A stretch of DNA of 64,000 nt from Kitasatospora sp. MAP12-44 (GCF_029892095.1 NZ_JARZAE010000004.1:5456001-5520000); one strand, 5' to 3'. Shown: positions 25,407 through 33,992, counted from the first letter of the stretch. The notes: generated from the sequence alone by a model not told the origin. Program-made: numbers and translations.

Positions 25407-27698
25407 GTGGGACAGCCATCCGGGGATTTCAGTCAGGAGAACCTGCGCGTACGGGCGGGCACGCTGGTCTCCGGGCGGTACCTGGTGACCGTCGGCGGCC
25501 CGGACGGGTCGGACGTCCAGCCGTGCCCGTCCGAACGGTGGCCCGCGTCCCAGCTGCTGGCGGCCGACGCGCAGCGCCCGGGCGGGCGCACCGCGCTGGG
25601 TCCGGGTCCGAGCCCGGCGGTCGGCCCGCTGGCGTTGGGTGCCGGACCGGGGGACCTGCCGCTGCTCGACCGTGAGACCGAGGTCGCCGAGTTGCTCGGC
25701 AAGCTCGCCGAGGGGCGCTCGATCCGGCTGGTCGCAGAGCAGGGCTCCGGTTGCAGTGCACTGCTCTCGGCAGTCGTCGAAGGGGCGGGCGAGATCGCGC
25801 CGCACGGCGTCATCCAGCTCAGCGGCCACCGCAAGACCGCCGCGGACCTGCTCCAGGATCTCTTCGCGGCCACCCACAAGGCCCCCGACTACCGACCCGA
25901 CCGCAGCCAACTGCCCGGGCTGCTGGCCCGGGTGGGCGCCGTCGTGGTGATCGACGAGGTGGCGTCGGACGGGGCCGAGCTGGAGGAGCTGCTCGCCACC
26001 GCGCCGGAGTGCGCCTTCCTGATCTGCGCGGCGCCCGGCTCCGGCGGGGTGCTGCCGGTCGGCTCCCGCCTGGAGGACCACCAGGTCGGCGGCCTCTCCC
26101 GGACCGCCTGCCTGGCGCTCACCGCCCGGCTGGCCGGTCGGCCGCTGGACGCCGCCGAGCTCGCCTGGGCGATCGACCTCTGGTTCGAGTCGGAGGGCCT
26201 GCCGCTGCGCTTCGTCCAGGCGGCGGCGCTGCTGCGCCAGCGCGACATCGAGGTGGACGCGCTGATCGCCGCGGACGAGGACCGGCGCAGCGTCTTCGGC
26301 GACCACGCCGAGGCCGCCGACGAGGACGACCCGAACGTCGACCCGGCCGTCCGGGAGGCCGAGCTGCGAGCGGCCCTGCCGCTGCCCTCGCTGGCCGAGA
26401 GCGCCGCCCCGGCCCGCCGGTTGGCCGAGGGGCTCAGCGAGCCCGCACAGGCCGTCCTGAGGCTCTCACTGGCCCTCGGTGGCGAGTGTCCGACCGCCCC
26501 GCACCTGCCGGCCCTGATCCAGGTCGACCACGGCGAGAGCGCACTGCGCGAGCTGGCCGACCGCGGGCTCGCCGAGACCGTCGGCGGCCACCACCGGCTC
26601 ACCGTCGGCGTGTTGGAGTCGCTGGCGGCGGACTGGCCGCCGCTGGACAGCGTGCACGGCGCGGCCCGGCACTTCTCCTGGTGGGTCGGCCACGGCTCGG
26701 TGACGCCTGAGCAGATCGCCGCCGAGGCCGAGGTGGTGATCGGTGCTCTGGAGGCCGACCGCGCCGCCGGCCGGACCGACGCGGTGCTCAGGCTGGCCCG
26801 GGCGGCGGCTCCCGCGCTCGCGCTGACGCTGCGCTGGGGCGCCTGGCGCCAGGTGCTCGAACTGGGCGCGAGCGTCGCGCGGCAGACCGGTCAGCGGCGC
26901 GACGAGGCGTGGTTCCAGCACGAGTTGGGGGTGTACTGGCTCTGCGTCGCGGAGCTGGAGCAGGCCTACACGGCCCTGCAGGCCGCCCGGGTCCTGCGCA
27001 ACGCCCCGGGGGAGGCCCGGGGCCTCGCCGCCACCCACCGGCTGCTGGCACTCCTGCAGGACGAGGCGCGGCCGCCGGCCGCCCTGGAGGCCGAGACCCA
27101 GTTGGTGCGACGCCCCGTCATCCGGGTGCTGGCCGAGCGTTCGCTGCGCTCCGCGCGGGTGCCGGTGAGCGTGCTGCGCGGCTGGTCGCGGCGGAGCGTG
27201 CTGATCGCCTCGGGCGCTCTGCTGGCGCTCGGCGTGCTGGGCACCGCGGTGGGTCTGAGCGTCGCGGGCCCCGACGGCCCGAGCGGCGTCCAGCCGGGCG
27301 GGAACTCGGACGGCACCGGGCTGACCGGTGGCGCCGGGCTCAGCGGCGGCACCTCGGGCGGGCTCGCCTCGCCGACCGCCGGGCTCAGCTCGGCCCCCGT
27401 GGCCCCCTCGACGAGCGCCAGCACCGCCGCGAGCGCCAGCCCGAGCGCGAGCACCGCCCGGACGACCGCCCGGCGCACCACGGCGCCCAGCGACAGCGCC
27501 TCCCCGACGGGCGCGCCGACCACTGACTCGCCCGCCCCCACGACCAGCTCGGCACCGGCGCCGACCCACACCACGCCGCCGCCGGTGCCCACCACCACGA
27601 AGGCGAGCCCCCCGCCGCCGCCGAGCACCACGCCCCCGAGCACCACGCCCCCGCCGCCGACCACGCCGCCCCCGACCAGCGCCAGTTCGACGTCCTAG
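25407..27698 (+). CDS. Membrane-anchored protein with degenerate P-loop and Pro/Thr/Ser-rich tail
   Basis: 763-aa protein of unknown role. Residues about 85-330 resemble an AAA/STAND ATPase (LPLLDRETEVAELLGKLAEGRSIRLVAEQG), but the Walker A region reads EQGSGCSALL: Cys (about 116) stands where the Lys should be. A Walker B-like VVVIDEV (about 179) is kept. Helical, TPR-like sequence follows (about 330-585), then a single membrane span (about 597-620) and a Pro/Thr/Ser/Ala-rich tail of about 140 residues that would be outside the cell. GTG at 25407 (VGQPSGDF) is the likely start; the frame is open upstream. It follows the STAS gene and overlaps the convergent nucS by 4 bases. Confidence 0.7.
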   Translation: MGQPSGDFSQENLRVRAGTLVSGRYLVTVGGPDGSDVQPCPSERWPASQLLAADAQRPGGRTALGPGPSPAVGPLALGAGPGDLPLLDRETEVAELLGKLAEGRSIRLVAEQGSGCSALLSAVVEGAGEIAPHGVIQLSGHRKTAADLLQDLFAATHKAPDYRPDRSQLPGLLARVGAVVVIDEVASDGAELEELLATAPECAFLICAAPGSGGVLPVGSRLEDHQVGGLSRTACLALTARLAGRPLDAAELAWAIDLWFESEGLPLRFVQAAALLRQRDIEVDALIAADEDRRSVFGDHAEAADEDDPNVDPAVREAELRAALPLPSLAESAAPARRLAEGLSEPAQAVLRLSLALGGECPTAPHLPALIQVDHGESALRELADRGLAETVGGHHRLTVGVLESLAADWPPLDSVHGAARHFSWWVGHGSVTPEQIAAEAEVVIGALEADRAAGRTDAVLRLARAAAPALALTLRWGAWRQVLELGASVARQTGQRRDEAWFQHELGVYWLCVAELEQAYTALQAARVLRNAPGEARGLAATHRLLALLQDEARPPAALEAETQLVRRPVIRVLAERSLRSARVPVSVLRGWSRRSVLIASGALLALGVLGTAVGLSVAGPDGPSGVQPGGNSDGTGLTGGAGLSGGTSGGLASPTAGLSSAPVAPSTSASTAASASPSASTARTTARRTTAPSDSASPTGAPTTDSPAPTTSSAPAPTHTTPPPVPTTTKASPPPPPSTTPPSTTPPPPTTPPPTSASSTS

Positions 27699-28354
27699 AA
27701 CAGCTTGAGCTTGTCCCCGTCGATGCCGCGCAGCTCGTCGTAGTCCAGCACCAGGCAGCCGATGCCCCGGTCGGTGGCCAGCACGCGGGCCTGCGGCTTG
27801 ATCTCCTGCGCGGCGAAGACACCCTTCACCGGGGCGAGCAGCGGGTCGCGGTTGAGCAGTTCGAGGTAGCGGGTGAGCTGCTCCACGCCGTCGATCTCGC
27901 CGCGGCGCTTGATCTCCACCGCGACCGTGGCGCCGTCGGCGTCCCGGCACAGGATGTCCACCGGGCCGATTGGGGTGGGGTACTCGCGGCGGACCAGCGA
28001 CCAGCCGGTGCCCAGCACCTCCATCCGGTCGGCGAGCAGCTCCTGGAGGTGCGCCTCGACGCCGTCCTTGATCAGCCCGGGGTCGATCCCGAGCTCGTGC
28101 GAGGAGTCGTGCAGCACCTCCTCCAGCGTGATGATCAGCTTCTCGCCGGCCTTGTTGACGACGGTCCACGTCCCGTCGGCCTGCTTGAGCGTGCAGGGCG
28201 GGGACATCCAGTTGAGCGGCTTGTAGGCACGGTCGTCGGCATGAATGCTGACGCTGCCGTCGGCCTTGACCAGGATCAGCCTGGTGGCGGACGGCAGATG
28301 GGCGGAGAGCCGACCGGCGTAGTCGACTGAACAACGGGCGATGACGAGACGCAT
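27695..28354 (-). CDS. nucS: Mismatch-specific endonuclease NucS/EndoMS
   Basis: 219-aa nuclease that cuts both strands at mismatched bases and replaces MutS/MutL in actinobacteria. The N-terminal DNA-binding domain (MRLVIARCSVDYAGRLSAHLP) and the C-terminal RecB-like nuclease motif (GPVDILCRDADGATVAVEIKRRG, with D, E-x-K) are complete. The C-terminus ends KLKLF, a beta-clamp-binding type tail. The start is an ATG without a ribosome site, with a -10-like element 7 bases upstream, suggesting a leaderless mRNA. Confidence 0.94.
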   Translation of the reverse strand: MRLVIARCSVDYAGRLSAHLPSATRLILVKADGSVSIHADDRAYKPLNWMSPPCTLKQADGTWTVVNKAGEKLIITLEEVLHDSSHELGIDPGLIKDGVEAHLQELLADRMEVLGTGWSLVRREYPTPIGPVDILCRDADGATVAVEIKRRGEIDGVEQLTRYLELLNRDPLLAPVKGVFAAQEIKPQARVLATDRGIGCLVLDYDELRGIDGDKLKLF

Positions 28355-28361
28355 GGGGGCA

Positions 28362-28367
28362 AGCCTA
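28362..28367 (-). promoter_or_regulatory. Candidate -10 for leaderless nucS mRNA
   Basis: TAGGCT on the minus strand (TAnnnT) ends 7 bases before the nucS ATG. No Shine-Dalgarno lies between, so the transcript may start at the A of the ATG. Confidence 0.45.
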
Positions 28368-28692
28368 GGCGCTCGCGGGAGTCGTCAGGGCCCGGTCACG
28401 CAAGGTGAGTGGACGCGGACAGCCGGTGGGTTGGCATGCGCAGCGCACCCGGGGTCCGGCGTGAGATTCCCGGCATCCAGGGCCCACCGAGGGAGACGCA
28501 CGGCCAGGGCTCCGGGTCCGCCGGGTCCATTTGCTGCGAGTCGCCACCAGGGGTGCGCCCGGGCGCTGATTGCGGCGAACTATGGGAACCCGGGAGCCCG
28601 TAGCTCCCGCAGTCTGGCGCCTGCGCGCACGGACCGCTACGTTGGGTGACGTTTTCCAGCTTCCGCGTAGCCGACGGGGACGGAGATTCGCG

Positions 28693-28779
28693 ATGAACAG
28701 AGTTTCGACTGGTTCTGGCCAATCTGCTGGCCGTGGTGGCGATTTCAACGGAAATAGCAGCATTCGCCAACTCCGCTGA
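28693..28779 (+). CDS. Possible 28-aa leader-type mini-ORF (doubtful)
   Basis: ATG at 28693 follows GGACGGAG and reads 28 residues (MNRVSTGSGQ...SIRQLR). Only about 13 of 28 codons end in G or C, against nearly all codons in neighbouring genes, and it uses rare codons such as AGA. It may be a regulatory leader peptide, part of a structured RNA, or not coding at all. Confidence 0.3.
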   Translation: MNRVSTGSGQSAGRGGDFNGNSSIRQLR

Positions 28780-28844
28780 GGCGGGGCTGCCACCCTGGAC
28801 GAGCGAAACCCGCCCCAGCTCCCAGCCCGCCCGGACCCGACTGA

Positions 28845-28878
28845 GCACGGCACGGCACGACACAGCACGGCACGGCAC
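28845..28878. repeat. Duplicated 14-bp GCACG-rich repeat
   Basis: GCACGGCACGGCAC occurs at 28845-28858 and 28865-28878, separated by GACACA. Each copy is built from GCACG units. It lies about 60 bases before the SCO5389-type start. Confidence 0.6.
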
Positions 28879-28941
28879 CATCCGCACCAACGCACGACCA
28901 TCCGGGCGGACCCGCTCGGGTGGACCGCGAGAGGAGAACCC

Positions 28942-29334
28942 ATGTCGCTCGACGTCTCACCGGCCCTATTGGAGAAGGCCGAGCGAGGCGACGTCGACGA
29001 GCGGGAGTTCGTCGACTGCGTCCGTACGTCCCTGCCCTATGCCTGGGACCTGATCAGTTCGCTGGTGGCCCAGATGGGGGTCGACGGCACCGGCTTCGCC
29101 GACAACCACGTCCCGCCGCCCAGCGAGCAGGCCCGCGGCCAGCTGCTGCGGGCGATGGCGAGTGACGCGATCCGGGGTGCGCTGCAGCGGCACTTCGGCG
29201 TCCGGCTGGCCTTCCAGAACTGCCACCGGGTGGCCGTCTTCACCGCCGCGGACGAATCCGAGGAGCGCTTCCGGCGCTTCACCTCCGTTCGCGCCCAACT
29301 GCTGAACCAGTCCGCGGAGCTGCGCGACTGTTGA
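28942..29334 (+). CDS. SCO5389 family protein
   Basis: 130-aa soluble protein with conserved blocks SLDVSPALLEKAERG, REFVDCVRTSLPYAWDLISSLV, PPPSEQARGQLLRAMASDAIR and a C-terminal RFTSVRAQLLNQSAEL. I recognise it as the streptomycete family named after S. coelicolor SCO5389, whose function is unknown. ATG at 28942 follows GAGGAGAA. It stands alone, with a long upstream region and a strong hairpin after it. Confidence 0.78.
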   Translation: MSLDVSPALLEKAERGDVDEREFVDCVRTSLPYAWDLISSLVAQMGVDGTGFADNHVPPPSEQARGQLLRAMASDAIRGALQRHFGVRLAFQNCHRVAVFTAADESEERFRRFTSVRAQLLNQSAELRDC

Positions 29335-29342
29335 TCCGTCAT

Positions 29343-29374
29343 GCGGTCGGCCCCGCACGACGGGGGCCGACCGC
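29343..29374. terminator. Terminator between SCO5389-type and LLM genes
   Basis: 12-bp perfect stem (29343-29354 with 29363-29374) with an 8-base loop, 8 bases after the plus-strand stop; a second palindrome (GGGACC-GC-GGTCCC, 29381-29394) follows. It probably serves both converging genes. Confidence 0.65.
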
Positions 29375-29402
29375 CGGGACGGGACCGCGGTCCCGCGCGG
29401 CG

Positions 29403-30722
29403 TCACGACAGCTGCGGCAGCACCTCGGCGCCGAGCCTGGCGATGTTGTGCAGGGTTGCCTCGCGGTCGCCGGAGCCCTCGGCGAGCAGCGCGAAGCGCC
29501 GGATGCCGGTGCGCTCGGCGGTGGCCAGCAGCCGGTCCGCGCACTGCCGCGGGGTGCCCACCGCGTGCAGGTCGCAGAGCAGTTCGGTGTACGCGTACGG
29601 GTCGCGCATCTTGCGCTCCCGGCCGTCCACCGTGCGATGCGCGCCGAGCCCGTACTCGAACCAGTCGGGCATCGCCCGCAGCAGGGTGGCCCGCGCGGCC
29701 GGCCCGCGATCGGCGACCTGGCCGACCCCGGCCGCCACATGCTCGCGCTCGACCTGCGCCAGCCGCTCCTCGCCGCGCCCGCAGGCGCGCCAGGCGGCCC
29801 GGTAGGCGGTGAGCATCTGCAGCTTGTCCTCGTCCCCCGAGTGCATCCCGAGCAGCATCGGCAGGCCGCGCTCGGCGGCGAGCCGGACGCTGGCCGGCGA
29901 GGTGCAGGCGACCACCACGGGCGGTCCGGCCGGTCCGGCCGACGCGGCACCGGGCAGCAGCTCGGTGCGCTGGCGCGGGAACCGGGGCTTGGCCGGCCGT
30001 TCGCGCTCCAGGCCGAGCCAGTCGCGCAGTTCGGCGTGCTCGGGGGCCCGGGCCGGCTCGGCCGCCCGGGGCACCACGGCGACCTCGGGGAAGCTGAACT
30101 GCGGCCCGTCCGCCCGCACCCGGGGGTCGCGCAGCCAGCGCAGCAGCAGGTCGAGGCGCTCGGCGAAGCCCTCCTCGAAGGCGGCGATCCCGCTGCCGAA
30201 GACCGTCAGGTCGATCCACGGCCCGCCGCGCCCGACGCCCAGCGTGAACCGCCCGCCGGAGGTCAGGTGCAGCAGCGCGGCCTGCTCGCCGAGCGCCACC
30301 GGGTGGGTGGTGGAGAGCACGCTGACCGCCGTGCCGAGCCGGATCCGCCGGGTGCGGCCGAGCAGCAGCGCGGCCAGCGTGGCGGCGTTCGGGCAGACGC
30401 CGTACGGGACGAAGTGGTGCTCGGCCAGCCAGACCGCCTCCAGGCCGGCCCGCTCGGCGGCCAGCGTGGCGTCCACCGTCCGCTCCAGCACGTCCGCGTG
30501 GCTCTGGCCGGGGAACTGCGCCGAGAGCAGGAAGGCGCCGATCCTGATCGCGTCGACGGCCGCCGGGTGGCTGCCGCCGCGCTCGGCGACCGGCCGGGCC
30601 GCCGGCGGGGCGCCCACCGGGAGCATCGCGGAGGGCCCCGTGGCCGATGACGCGGGGCCGGTCGCGCGCAGGGGCGGCCGGGCGTCGGCGCCGGGCCGGG
30701 TGCTGGTGCTGGTGTTGGTCAC
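29403..30722 (-). CDS. LLM-class flavin-dependent oxidoreductase
   Basis: 439-aa luciferase-like monooxygenase family protein (FMN or F420-linked). After a Pro/Ala-rich N-terminus of about 55 residues the TIM barrel begins with IRIGAFLLSAQFPGQSHADVLERTV; AGLEAVWLAEHHFVPYGVCPN, RIRLGTAVSVLSTTHPVALGEQAALL and GRFTLGVGRGG are typical. Substrate unknown. GTG at 30722 follows GAGGAGG at good spacing; the open frame continues upstream without support. Confidence 0.86.
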   Translation of the reverse strand: MTNTSTSTRPGADARPPLRATGPASSATGPSAMLPVGAPPAARPVAERGGSHPAAVDAIRIGAFLLSAQFPGQSHADVLERTVDATLAAERAGLEAVWLAEHHFVPYGVCPNAATLAALLLGRTRRIRLGTAVSVLSTTHPVALGEQAALLHLTSGGRFTLGVGRGGPWIDLTVFGSGIAAFEEGFAERLDLLLRWLRDPRVRADGPQFSFPEVAVVPRAAEPARAPEHAELRDWLGLERERPAKPRFPRQRTELLPGAASAGPAGPPVVVACTSPASVRLAAERGLPMLLGMHSGDEDKLQMLTAYRAAWRACGRGEERLAQVEREHVAAGVGQVADRGPAARATLLRAMPDWFEYGLGAHRTVDGRERKMRDPYAYTELLCDLHAVGTPRQCADRLLATAERTGIRRFALLAEGSGDREATLHNIARLGAEVLPQLS

Positions 30723-30921
30723 GGAAAGCCCTCCTCGGGTGCGCGCAGGCTGTGCGAGCCCCGCCTTGTCACCACCGTGACTAACCCATGTCATGTGCCA
30801 ACGGCACGCGGATTCCCCAATTTCGCGGAGGAAGGGGTGGTAATGCCACGAAACTCCGAGCCGCCCGGCCCGGCCGTGGTAGAGGAGTTGTAGCGGGCTG
30901 TGAGCGACCGGCTCGTCCCCG

Positions 30922-30927
30922 TACCCT
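30922..30927 (+). promoter_or_regulatory. Candidate -10 for the Zn-ribbon-like gene
   Basis: TACCCT (TAnnnT) lies 36 bases before the GTG at 30964, with only a weak -35 upstream. Confidence 0.3.
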
Positions 30928-30963
30928 GGATGCCGAATGTGCCCCCGCCGAGAGGTGAACGCC

Positions 30964-31293
30964 GTGTCTCCCCGTCGCAACCGGATCAGCAGCGCCGACC
31001 GGGGCGCCGATCGCGGCGCCGAGCCGCCGGCCCCGCTGGGCGGTTCGCTGCGGCGTACCGAGAACTACCGGGGCGAGGAGTGGGTGGTGCAGACGGTCGC
31101 CGGCACGGCCGGCCGTTTCTACCGCTGCCCCGGCTGCGACCAGGAGATCCCGCCGGGGGTCGGCCATGTGGTGGCCTGGCCGTCGTACGGCGCGGGCGTG
31201 GACGACCGGCGGCACTGGCACCGCGCCTGCTGGGGCGCCCGCGAGCGGCGCGGTTCGGCGATCCAGCGCGGCCGCGGGGCCCCGAGGTACTAG
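30964..31293 (+). CDS. Small conserved protein with zinc-ribbon-like motif
   Basis: 109 aa. A disordered basic N-terminus (about 1-30) precedes a conserved core: GEEWVVQTVAGTAGRFYRCPGCDQEIPPGVGHVVAWP...DDRRHWHRACWGARERR. The CxxC plus downstream His-x-His and Cys suggest one structural zinc site. Older annotations of related proteins use ATP/GTP-binding protein, for which I see no motif. GTG at 30964 is preceded by GAGAGGTG. Function unknown. Confidence 0.7.
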   Translation: MSPRRNRISSADRGADRGAEPPAPLGGSLRRTENYRGEEWVVQTVAGTAGRFYRCPGCDQEIPPGVGHVVAWPSYGAGVDDRRHWHRACWGARERRGSAIQRGRGAPRY

Positions 31294-31316
31294 ACACGCC
31301 CGGGGGCCCCGCGGCC
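31270..31316. terminator. Hairpin spanning the stop of the Zn-ribbon-like gene
   Basis: 14-bp perfect stem (31270-31283 with 31303-31316) with a 19-base loop that contains the TAG stop (31291-31293). It sits between convergent genes and could act in both directions. Confidence 0.5.
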
Positions 31317-31326
31317 ACAGCGCCGA

Positions 31327-32094
31327 TCAGGCGTCGCGCCGCTTGAGCACCGCGGCTCCGCCGAGCAGCGCCGCCAGTGTCCAGGCGCCGCAGATGAAGA
31401 ACCCGGCCAGCCAGCCGTACGGATCGCTGGGGGTGGGGAAGACCGTCAGCATCTGCCGTCCGGCGAAGTCCGGGAAGTAGTGCGCGACGTTCTTCACCTT
31501 CGGCACCGCCGAGAGGATCGGCGAGAGCAGGAAGAAGAACGGCACCAGCACGCCCAGCGCGAGCGTCTGGTTGTGCAGCATCGCGGTCACCCCGGCGGAG
31601 AACAGGCAGAGCATGGTCAGGTAGACCGCCGCCCCGAACACCGCGCGCAGCACGTTCGGCGCGCCCAGCGTGGTGTGGTGGTCGCCCAGCAGCGCCTGGC
31701 CGAGGAAGAACGTGACGAACGCCGTCACCAGCGAGACCACCAGCGCCAGCGCCCCGATCACCGCGGACTTGGCGGTGAGCAGCGTGCCGCGCTGCGGTAC
31801 GGCGGCCAGCGAGACCCGGATCATCCCGCTGCTGTACTCGTTGCCGACCGCCAGCACGCCGAAGACGATCATCGCGATCTCGCCGAGGCCGATGCCGGCC
31901 AGGCTGGTCGTGGTGGCGTCGAAGGGGGTGGTCTGGTTCTTGGTGAAGTCCGCGAAGTTGTTCTTGGTGAGCAGCGAGATCAGCGCGCCCAGGCCGACCG
32001 TCACCACGAAGGCGAGCAGCAGGGTCCAGACGGTGGAGCGGACGCTGCGGATCTTGGTCCATTCGGACTGCAGGATCGCGGGAAAGGAGCCCAT
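31327..32094 (-). CDS. ABC-2 type transporter permease
   Basis: 255-aa membrane protein with six hydrophobic segments (SEWTKIRSVRSTVWTLLLAFVVTVG at the N-terminus, DYA-like loop absent). It pairs with the ATPase encoded just upstream (the ATPase stop overlaps or abuts its start). ATG at 32094 is chosen; GTG at 32106 would overlap the ATPase gene by 11 bases. Such two-gene exporters in streptomycetes often handle antibiotics or lipids; the substrate here is not evident. Confidence 0.88.
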   Translation of the reverse strand: MGSFPAILQSEWTKIRSVRSTVWTLLLAFVVTVGLGALISLLTKNNFADFTKNQTTPFDATTTSLAGIGLGEIAMIVFGVLAVGNEYSSGMIRVSLAAVPQRGTLLTAKSAVIGALALVVSLVTAFVTFFLGQALLGDHHTTLGAPNVLRAVFGAAVYLTMLCLFSAGVTAMLHNQTLALGVLVPFFFLLSPILSAVPKVKNVAHYFPDFAGRQMLTVFPTPSDPYGWLAGFFICGAWTLAALLGGAAVLKRRDA

Positions 32095-32095
32095 C

Positions 32096-33097
32096 TCAGT
32101 TCGCACCCTTCTGCTGCTTCTGCCGCTTGCCGGCCGGCTGCTGCCAGCCGGCCCCCCACTCGCCCGGGGCGCCGGTCGCGTCGGTGCCCGTCGGCGCGCC
32201 CGCGTGGTACTCCACCGCGTCGGCCGTCATCTGCATGAACGCCTCCTCCAGCGAGGCGCGCTGCGGGCTCAGTTCGTGCAGCGTGATGCCGCTCGCGGCG
32301 GCCAGTTCGCCGATCTTGACCAGGTCGCCGTCCACCACCTCGTACGAACCCTCGGGCCCGGGCTGGGCGTTGATCGACTGCTGGGCGAGGGCGTCCAGCA
32401 GCTGCTCGGGGTGCGGGGTGCGGATCCGCACCGTGGAGCGGGAGTTCTGCGCGATGAACTCCGCCATCGGGAGGTCGGCGAGCAGCCGGCCCCGGCCGAT
32501 CACCACCAGGTGCTGGGCGGTCAGCGCCATCTCGCTCATCAGGTGCGAGGAGACGAAGACGGTCCGGCCCTCGGCGGCGAGGCGCTTCATCAGGTTGCGG
32601 ACCCAGAGGATGCCCTCCGGGTCGAGACCGTTGACCGGCTCGTCGAACATCACGATCTCCGGGTCGCCGAGCAGGGCCGAGGCGATGCCGAGACGCTGTC
32701 CCATGCCGAGCGAGAAGCCGCGCGAGCGCTTGTTGGCGACCTCGGTCAGCCCGACCAGGGCGAGCACCTCGTCCACCCGGCTGAGCGGGATCCGGTTGCT
32801 CTGGGCCAGCCAGAGCAGGTGGTTGTAGGCGGTGCGGCCGGGGTGCACGGCCTGCGCCTCCAAGAGGGCGCCGATGTACTTGAGCGGCTCGCTGAGCGAC
32901 CCGTAGTTCTTGCCGTCGATGGTGACCCGGCCGCTGGTGGGGCGGTCGAGGTCGAGGATCAGGCGCATCGTGGTGGACTTGCCGGCGCCGTTCGGGCCGA
33001 GAAAGCCGGTGACGACCCCCCGCGGCACCTGGAAGCTCAGGCTGTCCACGGCGGTCTTGTCCCCGTACCGTTTGGTCAGCTCGTGCAGTTCGATCAT
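32096..33097 (-). CDS. ABC transporter ATP-binding protein
   Basis: 333-aa ATPase: Walker A GPNGAGKST (about 35-43), Q-loop LLEAQAVHPGRTAYNHL, signature SLGMGQRLGIASALLGDP (LSGGQ variant), Walker B IVMFDEP and switch His in VSSHLMSEM. A C-terminal extension of about 100 residues ends in a Gly/Gln/Lys-rich tail. The two adjacent starts GTG 33100 and ATG 33097 differ by one codon; ATG 33097 has better spacing to GGGGAG. First gene of the two-gene exporter unit. Confidence 0.92.
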   Translation of the reverse strand: MIELHELTKRYGDKTAVDSLSFQVPRGVVTGFLGPNGAGKSTTMRLILDLDRPTSGRVTIDGKNYGSLSEPLKYIGALLEAQAVHPGRTAYNHLLWLAQSNRIPLSRVDEVLALVGLTEVANKRSRGFSLGMGQRLGIASALLGDPEIVMFDEPVNGLDPEGILWVRNLMKRLAAEGRTVFVSSHLMSEMALTAQHLVVIGRGRLLADLPMAEFIAQNSRSTVRIRTPHPEQLLDALAQQSINAQPGPEGSYEVVDGDLVKIGELAAASGITLHELSPQRASLEEAFMQMTADAVEYHAGAPTGTDATGAPGEWGAGWQQPAGKRQKQQKGAN

Positions 33098-33196
33098 CAC
33101 TGCTCCCCTGTTGGTTACTCCTCGTCAGATTAGGACACATCAGGCAGTCGGGCGCGCTCTGTGCATCTCCCCAGGCCGCCGCCTACGGTGAGCCGC

Positions 33197-33979
33197 ATGA
33201 CTGAGCTATCGGTACGGGAGCGTGGCACGGGCACTGCGCTGGTCCTGCTCCATGCATTCCCACTTTCGGCCCGGATGTGGCAGGCCCAGCTGGACACCCT
33301 GCCCGGTCCTGACGGGCGCGCGGCGCGGGTGCTCGCCCCCGACCTGCCCGGCTTCGGAGCCACCTCGGCGTCCGGCGCCGCCCCCTCGCTCGACCTGCTG
33401 GCCGACGCCGTCGCCGGGATGCTCGACACCGCCGGGGTCGAGCGCGCGGTGGTGGGCGGGCTGTCGATGGGCGGCTATGTCGCGCTGGCCTTCGCCCGCC
33501 GCCACCCCGAGCGGCTCGCCGGGCTGCTGCTCGCGGACACCAAGGCGAGCGCCGACACCGAGCCGGCCCGGGCCAACCGCGAGCGGATCGCGGCGGCGGT
33601 GCTGGCCCGCGACAGCGTGCGGCTGCTCGCCGAGGAGAAGCTGGAGAGCACCCTGCTCGGGCCCGCCGCCGCACCGGAACTGGTCGCCCGGGTAAGGGAG
33701 TTGATCGCCGAGGCGACGCCGGCCGGGGTGGCCTGGGCGCAGCGGGCGATGGCGGCGCGCGGGGAGTCCTTCGACGTCCTGGCCGGGCTGCGGGTCCCGG
33801 CGGCGGTGCTGGTGGGCGCCGAGGACGCGCTGACCCCGCCGGCCGACGCGCAGGCGATGGCCCAGGCGCTGGCGGACGCGCGGCTGACGGTGCTCCCGGG
33901 CGTCGGCCACCTCAGCGCGCTGGAGGACCCGGCGGCCTTCGACGCGGCCGTCCGCGCGCTGCTGCGCCGGGTGGGCTGA
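33197..33979 (+). CDS. Alpha/beta hydrolase
   Basis: 260-aa alpha/beta-fold hydrolase. Oxyanion segment LVLLHAFPLSARMW, nucleophile elbow GLSMGGYVAL (Ser about 97), acid in VGAEDALTPP, and catalytic His in VLPGVGHLSALEDP. The closest general types are esterases/lactonases such as 3-oxoadipate enol-lactonase-like enzymes; substrate cannot be deduced. It is divergent from the ABC genes and converges on filP across a perfect terminator. Confidence 0.85.
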   Translation: MTELSVRERGTGTALVLLHAFPLSARMWQAQLDTLPGPDGRAARVLAPDLPGFGATSASGAAPSLDLLADAVAGMLDTAGVERAVVGGLSMGGYVALAFARRHPERLAGLLLADTKASADTEPARANRERIAAAVLARDSVRLLAEEKLESTLLGPAAAPELVARVRELIAEATPAGVAWAQRAMAARGESFDVLAGLRVPAAVLVGAEDALTPPADAQAMAQALADARLTVLPGVGHLSALEDPAAFDAAVRALLRRVG

Positions 33980-33992
33980 GGGGAGAACAGAA

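Larger units (their letters stand above)
28355..28941. other. nucS - SCO5389-type intergenic region
   Basis: 587 bases between divergent genes. It contains the nucS -10 (28362-28367), an anomalous low-GC3 mini-ORF (28693-28779) and a duplicated GCACG-rich repeat (28845-28878). The stretch 28640-28780 is clearly richer in A/T than the surrounding DNA and is the probable promoter/leader area of the SCO5389-type gene. Confidence 0.45.
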
